Shown one piece after another: positions 47,091-59,840 of a stretch of DNA of 64,000 bases. The notes under the pieces are model-generated. The model was given only the letters and a program-made list of their open reading frames with translations, searched no databases and was not told the origin of the DNA. The translations under genes were made by a program, and so were the position numbers. Each line of letters starts with the position of its first letter. The stretch's first letter is position 1. Origin of the DNA: Triplophysa rosa (taxonomy: Eukaryota > Chordata > Actinopteri > Cypriniformes > Nemacheilidae); contig NC_079907.1 in NCBI RefSeq assembly GCF_024868665.1, positions 15,702,413 through 15,766,412 of the forward strand. Reading direction: 5' to 3'.

Positions 47091-48687
47091 GGAAATCCTC
47101 AGCTGCATACAATAAAATAATTTTGATGTCTGCGAGTGCCTAAAATACGATGAATAATTGCATTACTGCTATTTAGCTTTTTGCTTATCATGTAGGAAAT
47201 GCTCACTTTACACCATCCTAATATTATTAGTGTGATTGTAAGCATGGAGTGTATTTCTAAGTTAAGGACTGCTTGAGTTCCTCTCAGGAGATCTTGTTCT
47301 GTAAGGCCTGCTGTAATGGCCTTTGTTTCCACGTCCGCTACACAACACGTCAAAGCTATTTCTGGCCTCGCCGTACTCCGAAGGGGCTTGACACATTTAG
47401 CGCTGCAGGGGAACAGTTCAAGCCCACCAGAATGAGAAATGCTGATAAAATGCCTGGAGGAAGTGTGGCCTGTTTATCTATGCCCGAGCATAACTCCACA
47501 GGCCGACGATTGTGGTCAATGAAATATGTAGCATGGCGAATAGCCGCAAATATAGTTCCAGTTTTGTGGCACACTATCTTAGCGGGCTTCTCTTAAACAC
47601 ATGTGCAAGGCCCTGCAACATTGGTGGTTTCAAGTGCTTCAGGCCATGACTGGACAATTTTCATACTTTCACGCTTTGGTGAATAGCCAAGACCAACAGG
47701 CTAAAGCGAGGCTCACTCTGAAACAGGATATTAGGTTAGTAATGGCTGTCTAGGGACCCTTCAAAATGACATAAATAACGGATTTGCTCGGCGTATTCAG
47801 TGATCTAATGGAGTCCTTTCCAAATTTCACACACATGATTCTATTCGCCAATTAGAGGTTTAAAGGGTTTTAATAGGTTTTGACAGCCCTCTGCCACTCA
47901 CCTCAAACTGGATGTGTTAGTATACGAAGCATTAAACTAAAGTGTTGCTACCATCTGCTGTTCATTACTATAACAAGAGCTTAGGGCTTTTGTACTTATT
48001 CTTTGAAATCGTGTAAATGTGAGCTTAATGTGTTCACCTGTCACGACAATAAACAAATTAAACCTAAACAGCCTGGTGTGCGTGAAGTCACTGCGTCACG
48101 AGAGTCATTCACAGCATTCGCCGATAAGTTCGACTCAACACATGATGTCACTTCTGATGATAACACCAAAAGCTTACCTAGAAGGTTCTGGAATCACAAG
48201 AATCAGGTTCTGTTTCAAATTCCCTGAGCATTATGTCAGCGAAAGCGCGGTACAAATGCTTTATTTGATTTTAAAACAGGGCCTGCCTTGTGTGAACAGA
48301 TGCCCAGCATGATCCAACTTCAGTTAGGAAACGTTTTACAAGATGCTGGAACTTACGATAACTATTTCTGTTGGCCAACAACAAAAAATCTTGTTTTAGT
48401 TCACAATAATCTCTACAATTTAATCGATTTCTTGTTCTCAATACGTCATCATGTTTTTAGCAACCAATCAAAGTAGATTTATTTTTCAATTTTGTGTCTA
48501 CTCAAGTATTATTACATTATATGCACTTTGAATTTGGAAGATCAAGTAAAGTGTGCACTACTCCATTAGTTTCAGTACATTTCTGTTTGAACCTTCAGTG
48601 TTACTATAACTTTTTTTTAATTCTTAGATTTTGTACTATACAGGATGATTGTAAGTTCATTCAAGGTATCATTTGATCAATTGTGCG
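47091..48687. other. Non-coding, apparently non-repetitive DNA
   Basis: No gene found; the short frames have no family similarity. The stretch 47290-47600 is more GC-balanced and complex than its surroundings. Confidence 0.4.
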
Positions 48688-48762
48688 TGTTCCTTGAAAA
48701 TCAAACCCATGACTTTGGCATAGCGCAGCGCCATGCTTTACCAGTTGAGCTACAGGAACATC
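48688..48762 (-). repeat. tRNA-like sequence (tRNA pseudogene or SINE head)
   Basis: On the minus strand GTTCCTG and CAAGGAAC can form an acceptor stem around an A-box (TAGCTCAACTGG) and a B-box-like GGGTTTGATTTTC. The anticodon stem-loop is irregular (8-base loop), so it is unlikely to be a working tRNA. It sits directly beside an L2 tail. Confidence 0.5.
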
Positions 48763-48764
48763 TT

Positions 48765-48953
48765 TCAATTCAATTCAATTCAATTTTATTTATATAGCAC
48801 TTTTCACAATGTGCATTGTTCCAAAGCAGCTTTACAGGAGCAAATAAGAAAAACACAGAAAGGTAAAACACAGCACAGTGCATGGTGTTTATAGACCAAG
48901 CAAGATCATTATAATAAATAATATCTAATAAATAAATGAATAAATAAATAAAT
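48765..48953 (-). mobile_element. Detached L2 3' tail, inverted
   Basis: This is the reverse complement of the last 190 bp of L2 copy 1, from CATTTATTTATTTATT to the ATTGAATTG repeat. It begins exactly at the base where the plus-strand L2 copy 2 stops (after GGGAGACTG at 54286), so it is the missing tail of that copy lying in the opposite orientation. Confidence 0.8.
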
Positions 48954-49453
48954 GTTCAGCTGTACCTGACTTTTTAAAATGTCTGCTAACCATCCCCCCA
49001 ACCACCTAGGCATAATAAAACGTATGTGATTAATTTTCAAAAAGTGCTACAAATCTCCAAGCCTCCAAGGAGCTGGCTGTTATCATGAATAAAGTGCATG
49101 AAGGTGTACTTGAAAGGTTATAAGCTTAGTTATTTAAAGCTGAGATACAGATGTTCCTGTTACAGATGTTCCTCGTCACTTCCTGTTTGCTGAGAGCGCG
49201 TGGTTTGAGTCGGAGCTCTTTCAAACTTATTCTTAATACATCGTTTATTCTTGTTATATCTTAAGACTTGTGTTTTAAATTGTTATTCACCGAGGGTAAA
49301 ACATATCCTTAAGATATATCCCATACCAAAAATCGTACTTAAACGCACAGATAATTTATTTTTATCGGACACTCGCTATTAGCCTCAGGCTGTTAGCATT
49401 CACCAGCCTGCCTGCTTACTGCTTAACACACTGTTCTCGTTACTACATCACTA

Positions 49454-50370
49454 ATGGCTAATGTTTCAGATGTGTTTGTACCTCTGTGTGCGGATGAGGA
49501 AACGATCGCACTTCAGTCGAACTGGAGGCTGTGGAGAAGCAGATCCAGGATCTACTAGAGAAGCAGACACGGCTGCGAGCAACGAAAAACGGCGCTGGAA
49601 ACATCCAGAGCTGACGCTCGCAAATCCGCGGTAAGTTTTCATCAGCGATTTTAATACTCCTTCCACTTCTACTCCGCGTGTTTCTCTGCACAGAGCCCAG
49701 GCTTCGAGAACACGGTCAGCCCAAATGAACTTCACTCCTGCACCGGCACACCCACGGCGAAAGGCGCGAGCCAGGACTGGAGCGATGACCCAACCGCCGC
49801 CACCGTCTTCGAGATCCCGACTAGGAACCGCTTTGCCGCCCTCTGCGAGACGGAATGCAACGCTGTGGTCATCGGAGACTCAATCGTCCGGAACGTACGC
49901 GCTTCCTCCACTAAAGGTAAGGTGCGCACTCATTGTTTTCCTGGCGCCCGTGTTCTTGATGTCTCTGCGCAGGTACCTGCGATCCTGAAGGACGATGCTA
50001 ACGTCGGAGCTGTCGTGCTGCCAACGCACGGGGGCGTGAATACCGGACTGCTCAGATGCAGCAGTCGGAATCCTGAAGACGGGACTTCAGAGTCTGATCG
50101 AGACGGACGCAAGCGCATCGCCCACCCGAGGCTCATCGATCAGGGCCGCTTCCTACCTACCGACGAGGGAATGAAAAGTTCAGTAGACTATTTGCTCTAA
50201 ATAAATGGTTGATGTCATGGTGTATTGAACAGAAGCTGCTCTTTGTTGATAATTTTGATCTGTTCTGGGAGGACCTAGGCTCTTCCGCCCTGACGGCCTG
50301 CACCCCAGCAGCATCGGAGCGGTTCTTCTGTCTGACAACATCTCAAAGACGCTGTGCACCGCTTGACTAT
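49454..50370 (+). pseudogene. L2 ORF1 with SGNH/esterase-like domain, frameshifted
   Basis: The start MANVSDVFVPLCADEETIAL leads into a coiled-coil-like segment. In this copy a one-base deletion after CTTCAGTCG breaks the frame, while the inverted right arm keeps CAGTCGGAACTGG and stays open. Further on, VVIGDSIVRNVRAS and HGGVN match the GDS and catalytic-histidine-side blocks of SGNH hydrolase-like ORF1 proteins of the CR1/L2 group. Its role in these elements is presumed to be RNA or lipid interaction during transposition. Confidence 0.65.
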
Positions 50371-50569
50371 GTCTCCCAGCGGTAAGTCAAAACTTTAACC
50401 ATAGTCTGTGTTCCTCCCACTCATCTGTTATAAATGTTACTGCTTCCAAATGCATAGAGACTGTGTCTGTCCCCCGAATAATACTACAAAATAACAAAAT
50501 AGCCAAATCTCAGAGAAAAAATCTAATCGTGATTAAACCTGAGGACAATATAATAAACGACCAAAAAAA

Positions 50570-51362
50570 ACTTAATAAAGTTCGGCCTACTTAATATTAG
50601 ATCACTAAATTCAAAAGCAGTTATTGTAAATGAAATGATCACAGACAACAGTTTTGATATACTTTGCCTTACCGAAACCTGGCTTAAACCAAATGATTAT
50701 TATGGTCTAAATGAGTGTACCACACCAAGCTACTGTTATATGCATGAGCCACGTCCGGTTGGTCGAGGTGGTGGTGTTGCAACAATCTTTAGAGACTTTC
50801 TTACTGTCAGAGAACGGAGCATAAATTTAAATCATTTGAAGTGCTTGCGTTGAACATAATTGTTCCAATTGACAGTAAAAAAACATTGCTTTCTTGTACG
50901 TTGGCTACAGTGTATAGACCCCCTGGTCCCTACACTGATTTCCTGAAAGAGTTTGCGGACTTCCTATCGGACCTATTGGTTAACGTTGATAAAGTACTAA
51001 TTGTCGGAGACTTTAATATCCACGTAGATAGTGCTAACGATGCATTAGCAGTGGCGTTTACAGAGCTATTACACTCTTTTGGAGTAACACAACACATCAA
51101 TGGACCCACTCATCGATTTAATCATACACTAGACTTGATTATATCTCACGGAGCCGATCTAACCAATATAGATATTATACCTCAAAGCGACGATGTCACT
51201 GATCACTATCTTATAACATGTACACTGCGCACTGCAGAAATCAGCCGTTTAACTCGTTATCGACAGGGTAGAACAATTACCTCGACTACTAAAGATAGTT
51301 TCGCAAAGAGCTTGCCAGATCTGACTCCTTTAATAACCAATAAATATAGAATCGCTCGATGA
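50570..51362 (+). pseudogene. L2 apurinic-type endonuclease region
   Basis: Two adjoining frames show APE-endonuclease blocks: ILCLTETWLKPND, then (other frame) TVYRPPGPYTDF, LIVGDFNIHVDS and SDHYLITC-like DVTDHYLITC. These correspond to the catalytic glutamate, the GDFN block and the terminal D-H pair. A one-base frameshift near 50850 separates them. Confidence 0.75.
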
Positions 51363-51363
51363 C

Positions 51364-53415
51364 ATGACCAGCAAATTGGGCACTATTTTCTCTAATACAT
51401 TAGAAGCTGTCGCACCTATGAAGTCAAAAAAGATTAATGAGAAAAACGCAGCACCATGGTACAATAGCACCACTCGCGCCCTTAAAAGAGAAACACGTAA
51501 ACTGGAGCGCAAATGGAAACAAACCCAATTAGAGGTCTTTAAAATTGCGTGGAAAGAGAGCGCAAACTGTTATAAAAAGGCACTAAAAGCAGCAAAGGCT
51601 GAGCACCTCCGTAACCTCATAGAAACTAACAAAAACAATCCAAGGTTTTTATTTAGTACAGTTGCTAAACTAACAAATAAACAGACTTCACCTGACCTGG
51701 GTATTCCGCCGCACCTTGGTAGCAATGATTTCATGAATTTTTTTACAGAGAAAATCGAAAACATACGAGACAAAATAGTAAAAACTCAACCTCCAAGTCT
51801 GTCCTATAAATTAGTACCAACCATCGCCCCAAAAGAAAGGCTACAGTGTTTTTCACCTATAAAACAGGAAGATTTAATTAAACTTATTGCAACATCTAAA
51901 CCTACAACTTGCTTATTAGATCCCATACCAACTAAATTATTAAAAGAGTTATTACCCGTTGCAATTGAGCCCATTTATAACATTATCAACTCGTCAATTA
52001 ATCTAGGCCATGTCCCAGGACCCTTTAAACTGGCCGTCATTAAGCCTCTTATCAAGAAACCAAACTTAGACCCCAATGAACTAGGAAACTATAGACCGAT
52101 TTCAAATCTCCCTTACCTGTCTAAAATACTAGAAAAAGTAGTGTCCACTCAGTTGTGCTCTTTCTTACAAAATAATGACATACACGAAAAATTCCAGTCA
52201 GGTTTTAGACCGCATCATAGTACTGAAACTGCACTCGTTAAAATTACAAACGACCTGCTTATAGCATCAGATAAAGGTAACATCTCACTCCTAGTCCTGC
52301 TGACCTTAGTGCTGCGTTCGATACTGTAGACCATAAAATACTTCTAGATCGCTTACACAATTATACCGGTATTCAGGGACAGGCACTACAAGTGGTTCAG
52401 ATCTTACTTATCAGACAGACATCAATTTGTCCATTTAAATGGGGAATCATCAAATCTAACGCAAGTAAATTATGGATTACCTCAGGGATCGGTTTTAGGA
52501 CCCTTGCTATTCTCCATATACATGCTGCCCCTTGGAAACATTATTAGAAAACATGGAATTAGCTTCCACTGTTATGCAGATGATACTCAGCTATATATCT
52601 CATCAAGACCAGATGATTCCTTCCACTATCCAAATTGGCAGAGTGCATCGAAGATATAAAGCATTGGATGACTTGTAATTTCCTTCTTTTAAATTCTAAT
52701 AAAACAGAAATATTACTTATCGGACCAAAGACACGTGAGCAGAATATTTCGGATTATAACCTGCTAAATTGAAGGCTGCACTGTTACTCCAACAAATACA
52801 GTTAAAGACCTCGGCGTTATATTAGACAGCAACCTGTCATTTAAAAATCACATCTCAAATGTCACAAAAACAGCCTTCTTCCACCTTAGAAATGTTGCCA
52901 AATTGCGAAATATTTTATGTGTGGCTGATGCAGAGAAGCTCATTCATGCATTTGTGACCTCAAGACTTGATCTACTGTAATGCACTGCTTAGTGGTTGTC
53001 CTGCATGCATCAATAAACAAACTACAGTTAGTTCAGAATGCAGCTGCCAGAGTTCTAACCAGGTCCAGAAAATACGATCACATAACCCCAATGTTATCAA
53101 CCCTTCACTGGTTACCCATTAAGTATCGTATTGACTTTAAAGTTCTTTTAATTACTTATAAAGCCTTAAACGGTTTAGCCCCTACCTACATAACAGAGCT
53201 TCTACCACACTACAACCCATCACGCTCTCTAAGATCTCAAAACTCCAGACTTTGATAACACCTAGAATAACTAAATCCACCAAAGGGGGTAGAGCTTTCT
53301 CATACGTAGCACCTAAACTCTGGAATAGCCTCCCCGATACTATTCGAGGGTCAGACACACTCTCCCAATTTAAATCTAGATTAAAGACACATCTTTTCAG
53401 CCAAGCATTCACTAA
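51364..53415 (+). pseudogene. L2 reverse transcriptase, multiply frameshifted
   Basis: It has the same protein as 36961-38895, nearly identical in DNA, but it is open only to 52329. At least seven one-base gains or losses interrupt it, for example a lost C in the LLDLSAAFD block near 52301 and an added G near 52391. The YADD box region is still readable near 52575. Confidence 0.85.
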
Positions 53416-54898
53416 TACATAGCTAATGAACAGCAGCTACGCTAATTATTCTCTTTCTGTTTCTGCCCTCGCCTCGGGATGCCCATCCCGAGGTAGGGAG
53501 AGATTCCGCCAGGCCCAGATGAACGTCATATGCCCATCCACAACTAGAGATTACGCCAGCTACATCGGAAAATCCCGTGCCATCCTCCTGCGAGAGCCTG
53601 CGGACTGACTGACCATCCAGCTCCATCCAAGGCAATTCCATCACCACCCAAGAAAAAGGCGACCATCTGGCCGGCCCAGCTCAGACAATTCCATCCCCAA
53701 CCGAGAGCAAAGACGGACTACCTGTCACATAAATGCTAAATTTACAATACTTGGTATTTAATGCTAAACTTACATCACACGACAGCAGTTTGAAGTTATG
53801 GCTGCACTCAGTGACTTTGATTGGAGGTAGCTGGGTGGGTGTTGTAGGGAGTGGGGGGGCTTGTTGGTTGTGGTTCGGGGCGTTTCATTTGTTGGGACTG
53901 TGTGGGTCTGGTCTGGTTGGTCTTGTTTTGTGGTCGATGTCGGACAACAGAGGAATAAAGTTAATTATGCCATTACTACTTTTCCCTGGTTGTACCTCTG
54001 TTGTCTGTTGTTGATCACGGAATGGGACCGGGTTGGACCTGCACGGTTTCGGCGGGTGGGGCTTCCTGGGTCGCGGCTCGTGGGCTCTCCCTGTTCTTCG
54101 TGGACGTTGCTCGGTGGCTTTGGTCGGGGTCACTGAGTGCAGCTCATGACACGTCAGAGGAGATCTGGCCCTCCCGGCTGAGCCTGGTTTCTCCCGAGGT
54201 TTTTTTTTCTCCATTATTCAGCATTGGAGTTTGGGTTCCTCGCCACAGCAGAGCAGTGCAGTGTTGGCTTGCTCACCGGGAGACTGNGTAGATCCTGGAT
54301 CTGCTTCTCCACAGCCTCCAGTTCCGACTGAAGTGCGATCGTTTCCTCATCTGCACACAGAGGTACAAACACATCTGAAACATTAGCCATTAGTGATGTA
54401 GTAACGAGAACAGTGTGTTAAGCAGTAAGCAGGCAGGCTGGGAATGCTAACAGCCTGAGGCTAATAGCGAGTGATCCGATAAAAATAAATTATCTGTGCG
54501 TTTAAGTACGATTTTTGGTATGGGGTATATTTAAGGATATGTTTTACCCTCGGAGAATAACAATTTAAAACACAAGTCTTAAGATATAACAAGAATAAAC
54601 GATGTATTAAGAATAAGTTTGAAAGAGCTCCGACTCAAACCACGCGCTCTCAGCAAACAGGAAGTGACGAGGAACATCTGTAACAGGAACAGGAACAGGA
54701 ACATCTGTATCTCAGCTTTAAATAACTAAGCTTATAACCTTTCAAGTACACCTTCATGCACTTTATTCATGATAACAGCCAGCTCCTTGGAGGCTTGGAG
54801 ATTTGTAGCACTTTTTGAAAATTAATCACATACGTTTTATTATGCCTAGGTGGTTGGGGGGATGGTTAGCAGACATTTTAAAAAGTCAGGTACAGCTG

Positions 54899-56690
54899 AA
54901 GTCAGTAAGGTCTGTTGTTGAAGTCGGTTGCATCTGGTGTTTGTTTGTCTTTTTTGACAGAATACACAGTTCTTTTTAGCAGCTATACAGACATACTGTA
55001 TTACACCTTATTATCTTACTTAGAGCCAGACAGGTGAGTTTTTTAATTAAATACCAATTTTTAAAAATAATTTTTATAATAAGTTTTTACTGTGAATTTT
55101 AAGGTTAAAGATGTAAACATTCTTCATTCTAACATGTTTAATATGTCAAGGGATGTGGCGTTTAACCAAAAATAACAATTCTGTCATCATTTACTCATTC
55201 CGGTATCATTGAAAACCTTTACTGTACATGAAAAAAAAGATATTTTAAGAAATGTCTTCATTTGTGTCCATATAATGGAAGTCAATGGAGTCCAATGGTG
55301 TTTGGTACAGTTTTGTTTTTATATCTTTTGTGTTACGCAAAAGAGAGTCAAAGAGGTTTACAATGACATGAGGGTGAGTAATGATGATAACATTTCATTT
55401 TTGGATGAATTATCCAACACACACACATATACAAATGTGTAGCTAAAATAAGATAATATTATGTTGTATGCAAGATTATATATTGAAGTCTTCTTTATAA
55501 TCACAGAATATAAAATGATTAATATTTGAAACGTTCATTTCCAAAAACAAGATAACTCAGTTTTTAAAAATGTTCAAAAATTATGATTTCATTGTGCATC
55601 CAAGTAATGTCAATCAAACTGCAGTTGGGTTGTTTTGATTAAGTAATAATACCTCAAAAATACGTTAAGTAACACAATAAAAACACGATAACACAATAAA
55701 AGACATGGCTTTTGAAAAATAAGTTTTTTGCAAATGAACTCTTGAATATGAACATTTAAGACATTTAAGACTCTAACTTCCCGACCTAGGACAAAAACTG
55801 TTAAAACCATCTCCAGCTTTCCCTATATGGTCTGAATTTGTACCTAAAGTTAAAGATCTGAAGGCAGCTTTTTTCAATCATATCAAAAACAAATGTGTTT
55901 TGTTCCCCTGATTACATTCACGGTCGTAAATTGAAAAGACACAGAGTAAATACACTTACTGCGCATGATAAATGACTGCGTGTAGATTATGAAATTGGAT
56001 GTGTAGGACACAATGCCACAAAAAACAATAGGAACATAATGCTGGCTAATATCAAATGAAGAATTTTGATGATGGGTGCAGCAGGGCTGTAGAGTGATAT
56101 TTGTCAGGTATAAATATAACTCATACGCAAACCTTCCACCTCTGTTAGAGTTGTGAAATATGGGCCACTGGACATCACACAGGTTCCACACAGGTTCCTT
56201 ACCACAGGAACACCTTACTCATTACACAGGAGAGTCTTGAACACCTAACTTTTAGTATAACTAATAGTGTACCACTGTAAATGCTTGCGTTTCTTTTCAT
56301 TGATCTCCCTCTATAGCAATGCAATCAGGACCAATTAAAGCTCAATTAAAGCAAGGAATCTGTTCATGAGGTCACCTTGGAGAAAGTTTCTGGACCAAAC
56401 CCAGCTGAAAGTTTCATAAATCACTTGTATAACAGATTTTGGCTCGGAATGAACAAAAAGTTCAGAAGCCTCATCTTTAACTGTGTTGTGGTGTAAAATA
56501 TAGGCCAGTTTGAGTTAAAACAGAGGTGTGCATGATGAGTGCTTCTGCAGAATCTGGTTTTCAGACTCATAATATACATTGGGATGCTATGTGACACATG
56601 ATAAATTGCAAGGCAAATGCAATGCTTAAAGCAGAATCTGTTACTACGGTCAAATATAGTGCATACCTATAAGAGCATTGTTAACTGTAG
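54899..56690. other. Intergenic DNA with a MITE
   Basis: No gene recognised. At 55150-55412 lies a diverged relative of the 17185-17470 MITE (TGTCATCATTTACTCA and GGATGAATTATCC landmarks). Confidence 0.45.
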
Positions 56691-56979
56691 GGGCAGTTGT
56701 GGCCTAATGGTTAAAGAGTCGGACTCGTGACCAGAAGGTTGCCGGTTCGATACCCAGGTTACCGGCGGGTAACAACTGAGGTGCCCTTGAGCAAGGCACC
56801 TTACCCCCTACTTGCTCCCCGGGCGCTGCAGTGATAGCTGCCCACTGCTCCGAGGGTACGTGTGTTCACCACTTACTGTGCGTGTGTTCACTACTCTCTG
56901 GATGGGTTAAATGCAGAGGTCACATTTCGTTGCCTTGTACATGTGCAATGACAATAAAGTCTAATCTAATCTAAAATAG
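56691..56979 (+). mobile_element. tRNA-derived SINE
   Basis: A tRNA-like head (GTGGCCTAATGGTTAAAGAG as A-box region, GGTTCGATACCC as B-box) is followed by a conserved body (GTGCCCTTGAGCAAGGCACC, TGGATGGGTTAAATGCAGAG) and a TCTAATCTAATCT tail. This layout is that of the common fish V-SINE/DeuSINE-like elements. A head fragment of the same kind lies inverted at about 60941-61005. Confidence 0.8.
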
Positions 56980-57187
56980 TTAAAAGAAAACCCTTAGTGG
57001 TTTTTAGTAGTGGATAGGGTTGTATATACAATATACCAATATCGACAAAAGCTGTGATATTAAAAAACGTGATTATTAGGCTAATAATGTGTCATTAATA
57101 CTAAACAAATGATAGTAGCTTAAATACTGTAATTGAGAACCTGTTAAAATTTTGCCTTAAGAGCCGCGGTGGTTACACATAGAGATG

Positions 57188-59840
57188 TGTCATGATCCTG
57201 TCCTCCTTAAGTACGTTTATAGTTCCTGCCTCAACGTTCCCCTCACGCCGCAGGACATGGTCTTCACGAGCCACATTTACTTTGTGGATTTAGTGCGCTT
57301 TGTCATGAACCGGGAGGACACCACGAGTGTCCCCACAGACAAGGGCTCCAGACGGGAACTCCTCCGGGCCACCCACCCCATCTCAGGTGCTATCGGCACT
57401 CTCTCGCTCCTGCCTGCCTCCCGTTCCAGAGGATTGCATCCTGGGTGGCATCACGCTACACGACCCCACGGGGTCGTCCCCCAGTTTGCGGGAGGGCGTC
57501 CATGGAGTCAGTCGAGTCCTCGTCCCCCTGGGAATCCGTCGACCCCACACCTGCTTCCCCTGAGCCAGCATGGCCCCCTACCACCACCACCTCGGAGGCA
57601 GGTGGGAGCGCCACGTCAGCGACCCGCACTAAAAGGAAGAAGCGTAGGAAGGGGCATCCAGTCGGAGTTCACCACAGGCATCCAGTCCCGGTCCGCCGCC
57701 AGCATCCAGTCTGGGTCCCCAGCCGGCATTCCTCCAAGCGCCGATCCTGCCAGCATTCCCTCAAGCGCCGGCCCAGCCGGCATTCTCTCAAGTGCCGGTC
57801 CAGCTGGCATTTCCCCCTACGCCTTCCTGTCCTGCCCCCCCCACACCTGCCCTCTCCAGAAAGGACTACCCATTCCCCCTCTCCCGTTAATGCTATTTTT
57901 ATTGGCCCACCCCAACCCCTTTATTGTTTCCTCCATGTTCCCCCTACTATCTTGTGTTGTGTGTCTGTGGTGTCTGGCTGAATCAGAAATGGCATACTCA
58001 ATGAGTAGGTACTCAATTTCAGTAAGTACTTACTTAACTAGGACTAAATGGGTGCGTACTGTTTTGCCTGAATGGGTGTAGTATGAATGAGATCCGGCCA
58101 TCGTACACCATATTGACGTGATCATGTGACGTCATTCTTCTTCTGTTCCTTTTCAATAGCAGGTGGCATATCCGCCACGTACTGTACTGGTAAACTGCTT
58201 CTAAGTATTCTTTTGTCTGTAGCCTATTCTGCCTATTGGTTGATGTCTCTCACATAGATATGTTGCTCTAATATGCATTCTATTGCAGTATTAAAAACAA
58301 CCTGAGAAAATCTCTTCTATGGTGTTTTTTATGTGCTAAGTATGTTTTAACATGGACGTCATCCAAATGTTATCCGACCACGCTCTCGTTTAACGTTCAC
58401 TGTCTCCTCATCTGTACTTTTCTTTCCTTTTCCATCAAACTACACCGTTTTTACACTTCCCTTCATTTTTCATTTGGATAAATAAGTAATTTAATTTCAG
58501 TAATTTATTGGTTTTGGGCTCATTTGTGTTTTGTAATTATTCATTTATGAAAAGTGATTAGAAAGTTGAATTGCGCCAAAGTGTGTCCGTTAAAACCACC
58601 TGATTAAAATGATTTTGTGAATAATTATCATGTATTTTGTTACATCTGTGAGTTTAAAAAAAAAAACCTTTAAGCTATATATAATATTGTAAAGGGCAAA
58701 TATACATATAAAACACAAATGTAAATAAGCTCAATATTAATGTTTTGTATTTAAATTCTATGAATTAAAACTACGCACAATATAAAACACGGTCAATTTA
58801 AGAACAATGCAAGGTAAATATTAATGTTACATTAGCTTTACAATAATATACAACATGTTTAATTGTGCATAAAAGTTGGCTGAGACTGTTTTGCAGGCTG
58901 TGCGTGGTATTCTGTCCCATGGGCTCATGGGACATAGAAGTATCTCGAGTATCCGTCCCTGAGTGCTTCAGAATCTGGGCGTAACCAGTAAGCCATCCGG
59001 GAATTTCTCGGCTACTCTTTTATTAATACTGACAATTCGGACATACTACTCTGTTCAAGTACAGTTTTCTCCTACTACATAGTAGATAAGTAGGCGTATT
59101 CGGACGCAACATTAGTATACACATGTCCAAATCTCGCGAGAAATAGTCCACCACCCAGGTATTTCTCACCTACTGTTTTGTGAATACTGACGATTCGGAC
59201 ATACTATTCATTCGCCTACTGCTTTTTGCCTAATATATAGTAAGAAAGTATGCCATTTCAGATTCAGGCTATGTCTTCATGCCTGTCTGTCTTGCCCCGC
59301 TAATCTGGGGGGGGTACTGTCATGATCCTGTCCTCCTTGTCAGGAGTTTTCTAGTTCTGTGGACAGGGTAGTGACAGTACCATGTCTTTTGTGCCTGTTG
59401 TGCTTTGTTTGGAAACACATGGCCTTTGTTGTCACTTTGAGCCATGTGCTCTCCTGTCGCGTGTCTTTGCCCCACCCCCTTGTTTCCCTGCAATCTTCCC
59501 ATTAGCGTTTCATTCCCCCCCCATGCCCAGTGTAATTATCCCTTGTTAGTTTCCCCTATTTATGGCCCTCTTGTCTTCAGTCCTGGTTCGTTTTGACGTC
59601 TACCTTGTGTCCTAGTCTGTCTTTTTCCTGCCTTGCCCTGTATAGTAGTGACCTTGTTTTTTGCCATCGGTTTTGTTTTATGTTTTGCCCCCTCATGGGA
59701 AGACCTTTGTTTGAGAGTTTGTTGTCCACCCTTTGTCGTGTTTATTTCCCTTTTTTCCCCCATCGTGGGTTTTTTATTTAAATAATCTTTGGTTTGTAAA
59801 CTGCTGTCTGCACATGGGTTCTCTGTCAAAATCCCTGACA
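57188..59840 (+). mobile_element. Non-autonomous LTR retrotransposon with 6-bp duplication
   Basis: It begins TGTCATGATCCTGTCCTCCTT, continues without the rest of the 5' LTR into internal sequence, has a G-rich polypurine tract (59306-59314), and ends with a complete LTR (59318-59840, TGTCATG to CCTGACA). GAGATG flanks both sides (57182-57187 and 59841-59846). The internal part (57200-57975) has low-complexity, proline-rich open frames but no polymerase. A 1.3-kb MITE interrupts it. Gypsy affiliation is inferred from LTR style. Confidence 0.6.
57975..59272. mobile_element. MITE nested in the LTR element
   Basis: Its ends are GAATCAGAAATGGCATACT and, inverted, GAATCTGAAATGGCATACT. Several internal stretches (for example TACTGTTTTGTGAATACTGA, 59170) repeat related terminal motifs. 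No coding. Confidence 0.6.

Larger units (their letters stand above)
49130..54286 (+). mobile_element. L2-clade LINE, near full-length copy 2
   Basis: Order: 5' region, ORF1 (49454-50370), endonuclease (about 50570-51360), reverse transcriptase (51364-53415, broken) and 3' untranslated region to 54286, where it stops before the tail. It carries many single-base indels relative to copy 1. The exact 5' limit is unclear because the inverted duplication extends past it. Confidence 0.82.
48954..54898. repeat. Inverted duplication around L2 copy 2
   Basis: The arm 48954-49560 (flank plus L2 5' end) returns as reverse complement at about 54289-54898, with few differences. The right junction carries a single N at 54287. 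Confidence 0.8.

Noticed and set aside
57185..58081. 298-codon open frame read as a host gene
   Set aside because: It starts within an LTR-like end, is low-complexity and proline-rich, runs into a MITE and has no family similarity. It belongs to the LTR element.
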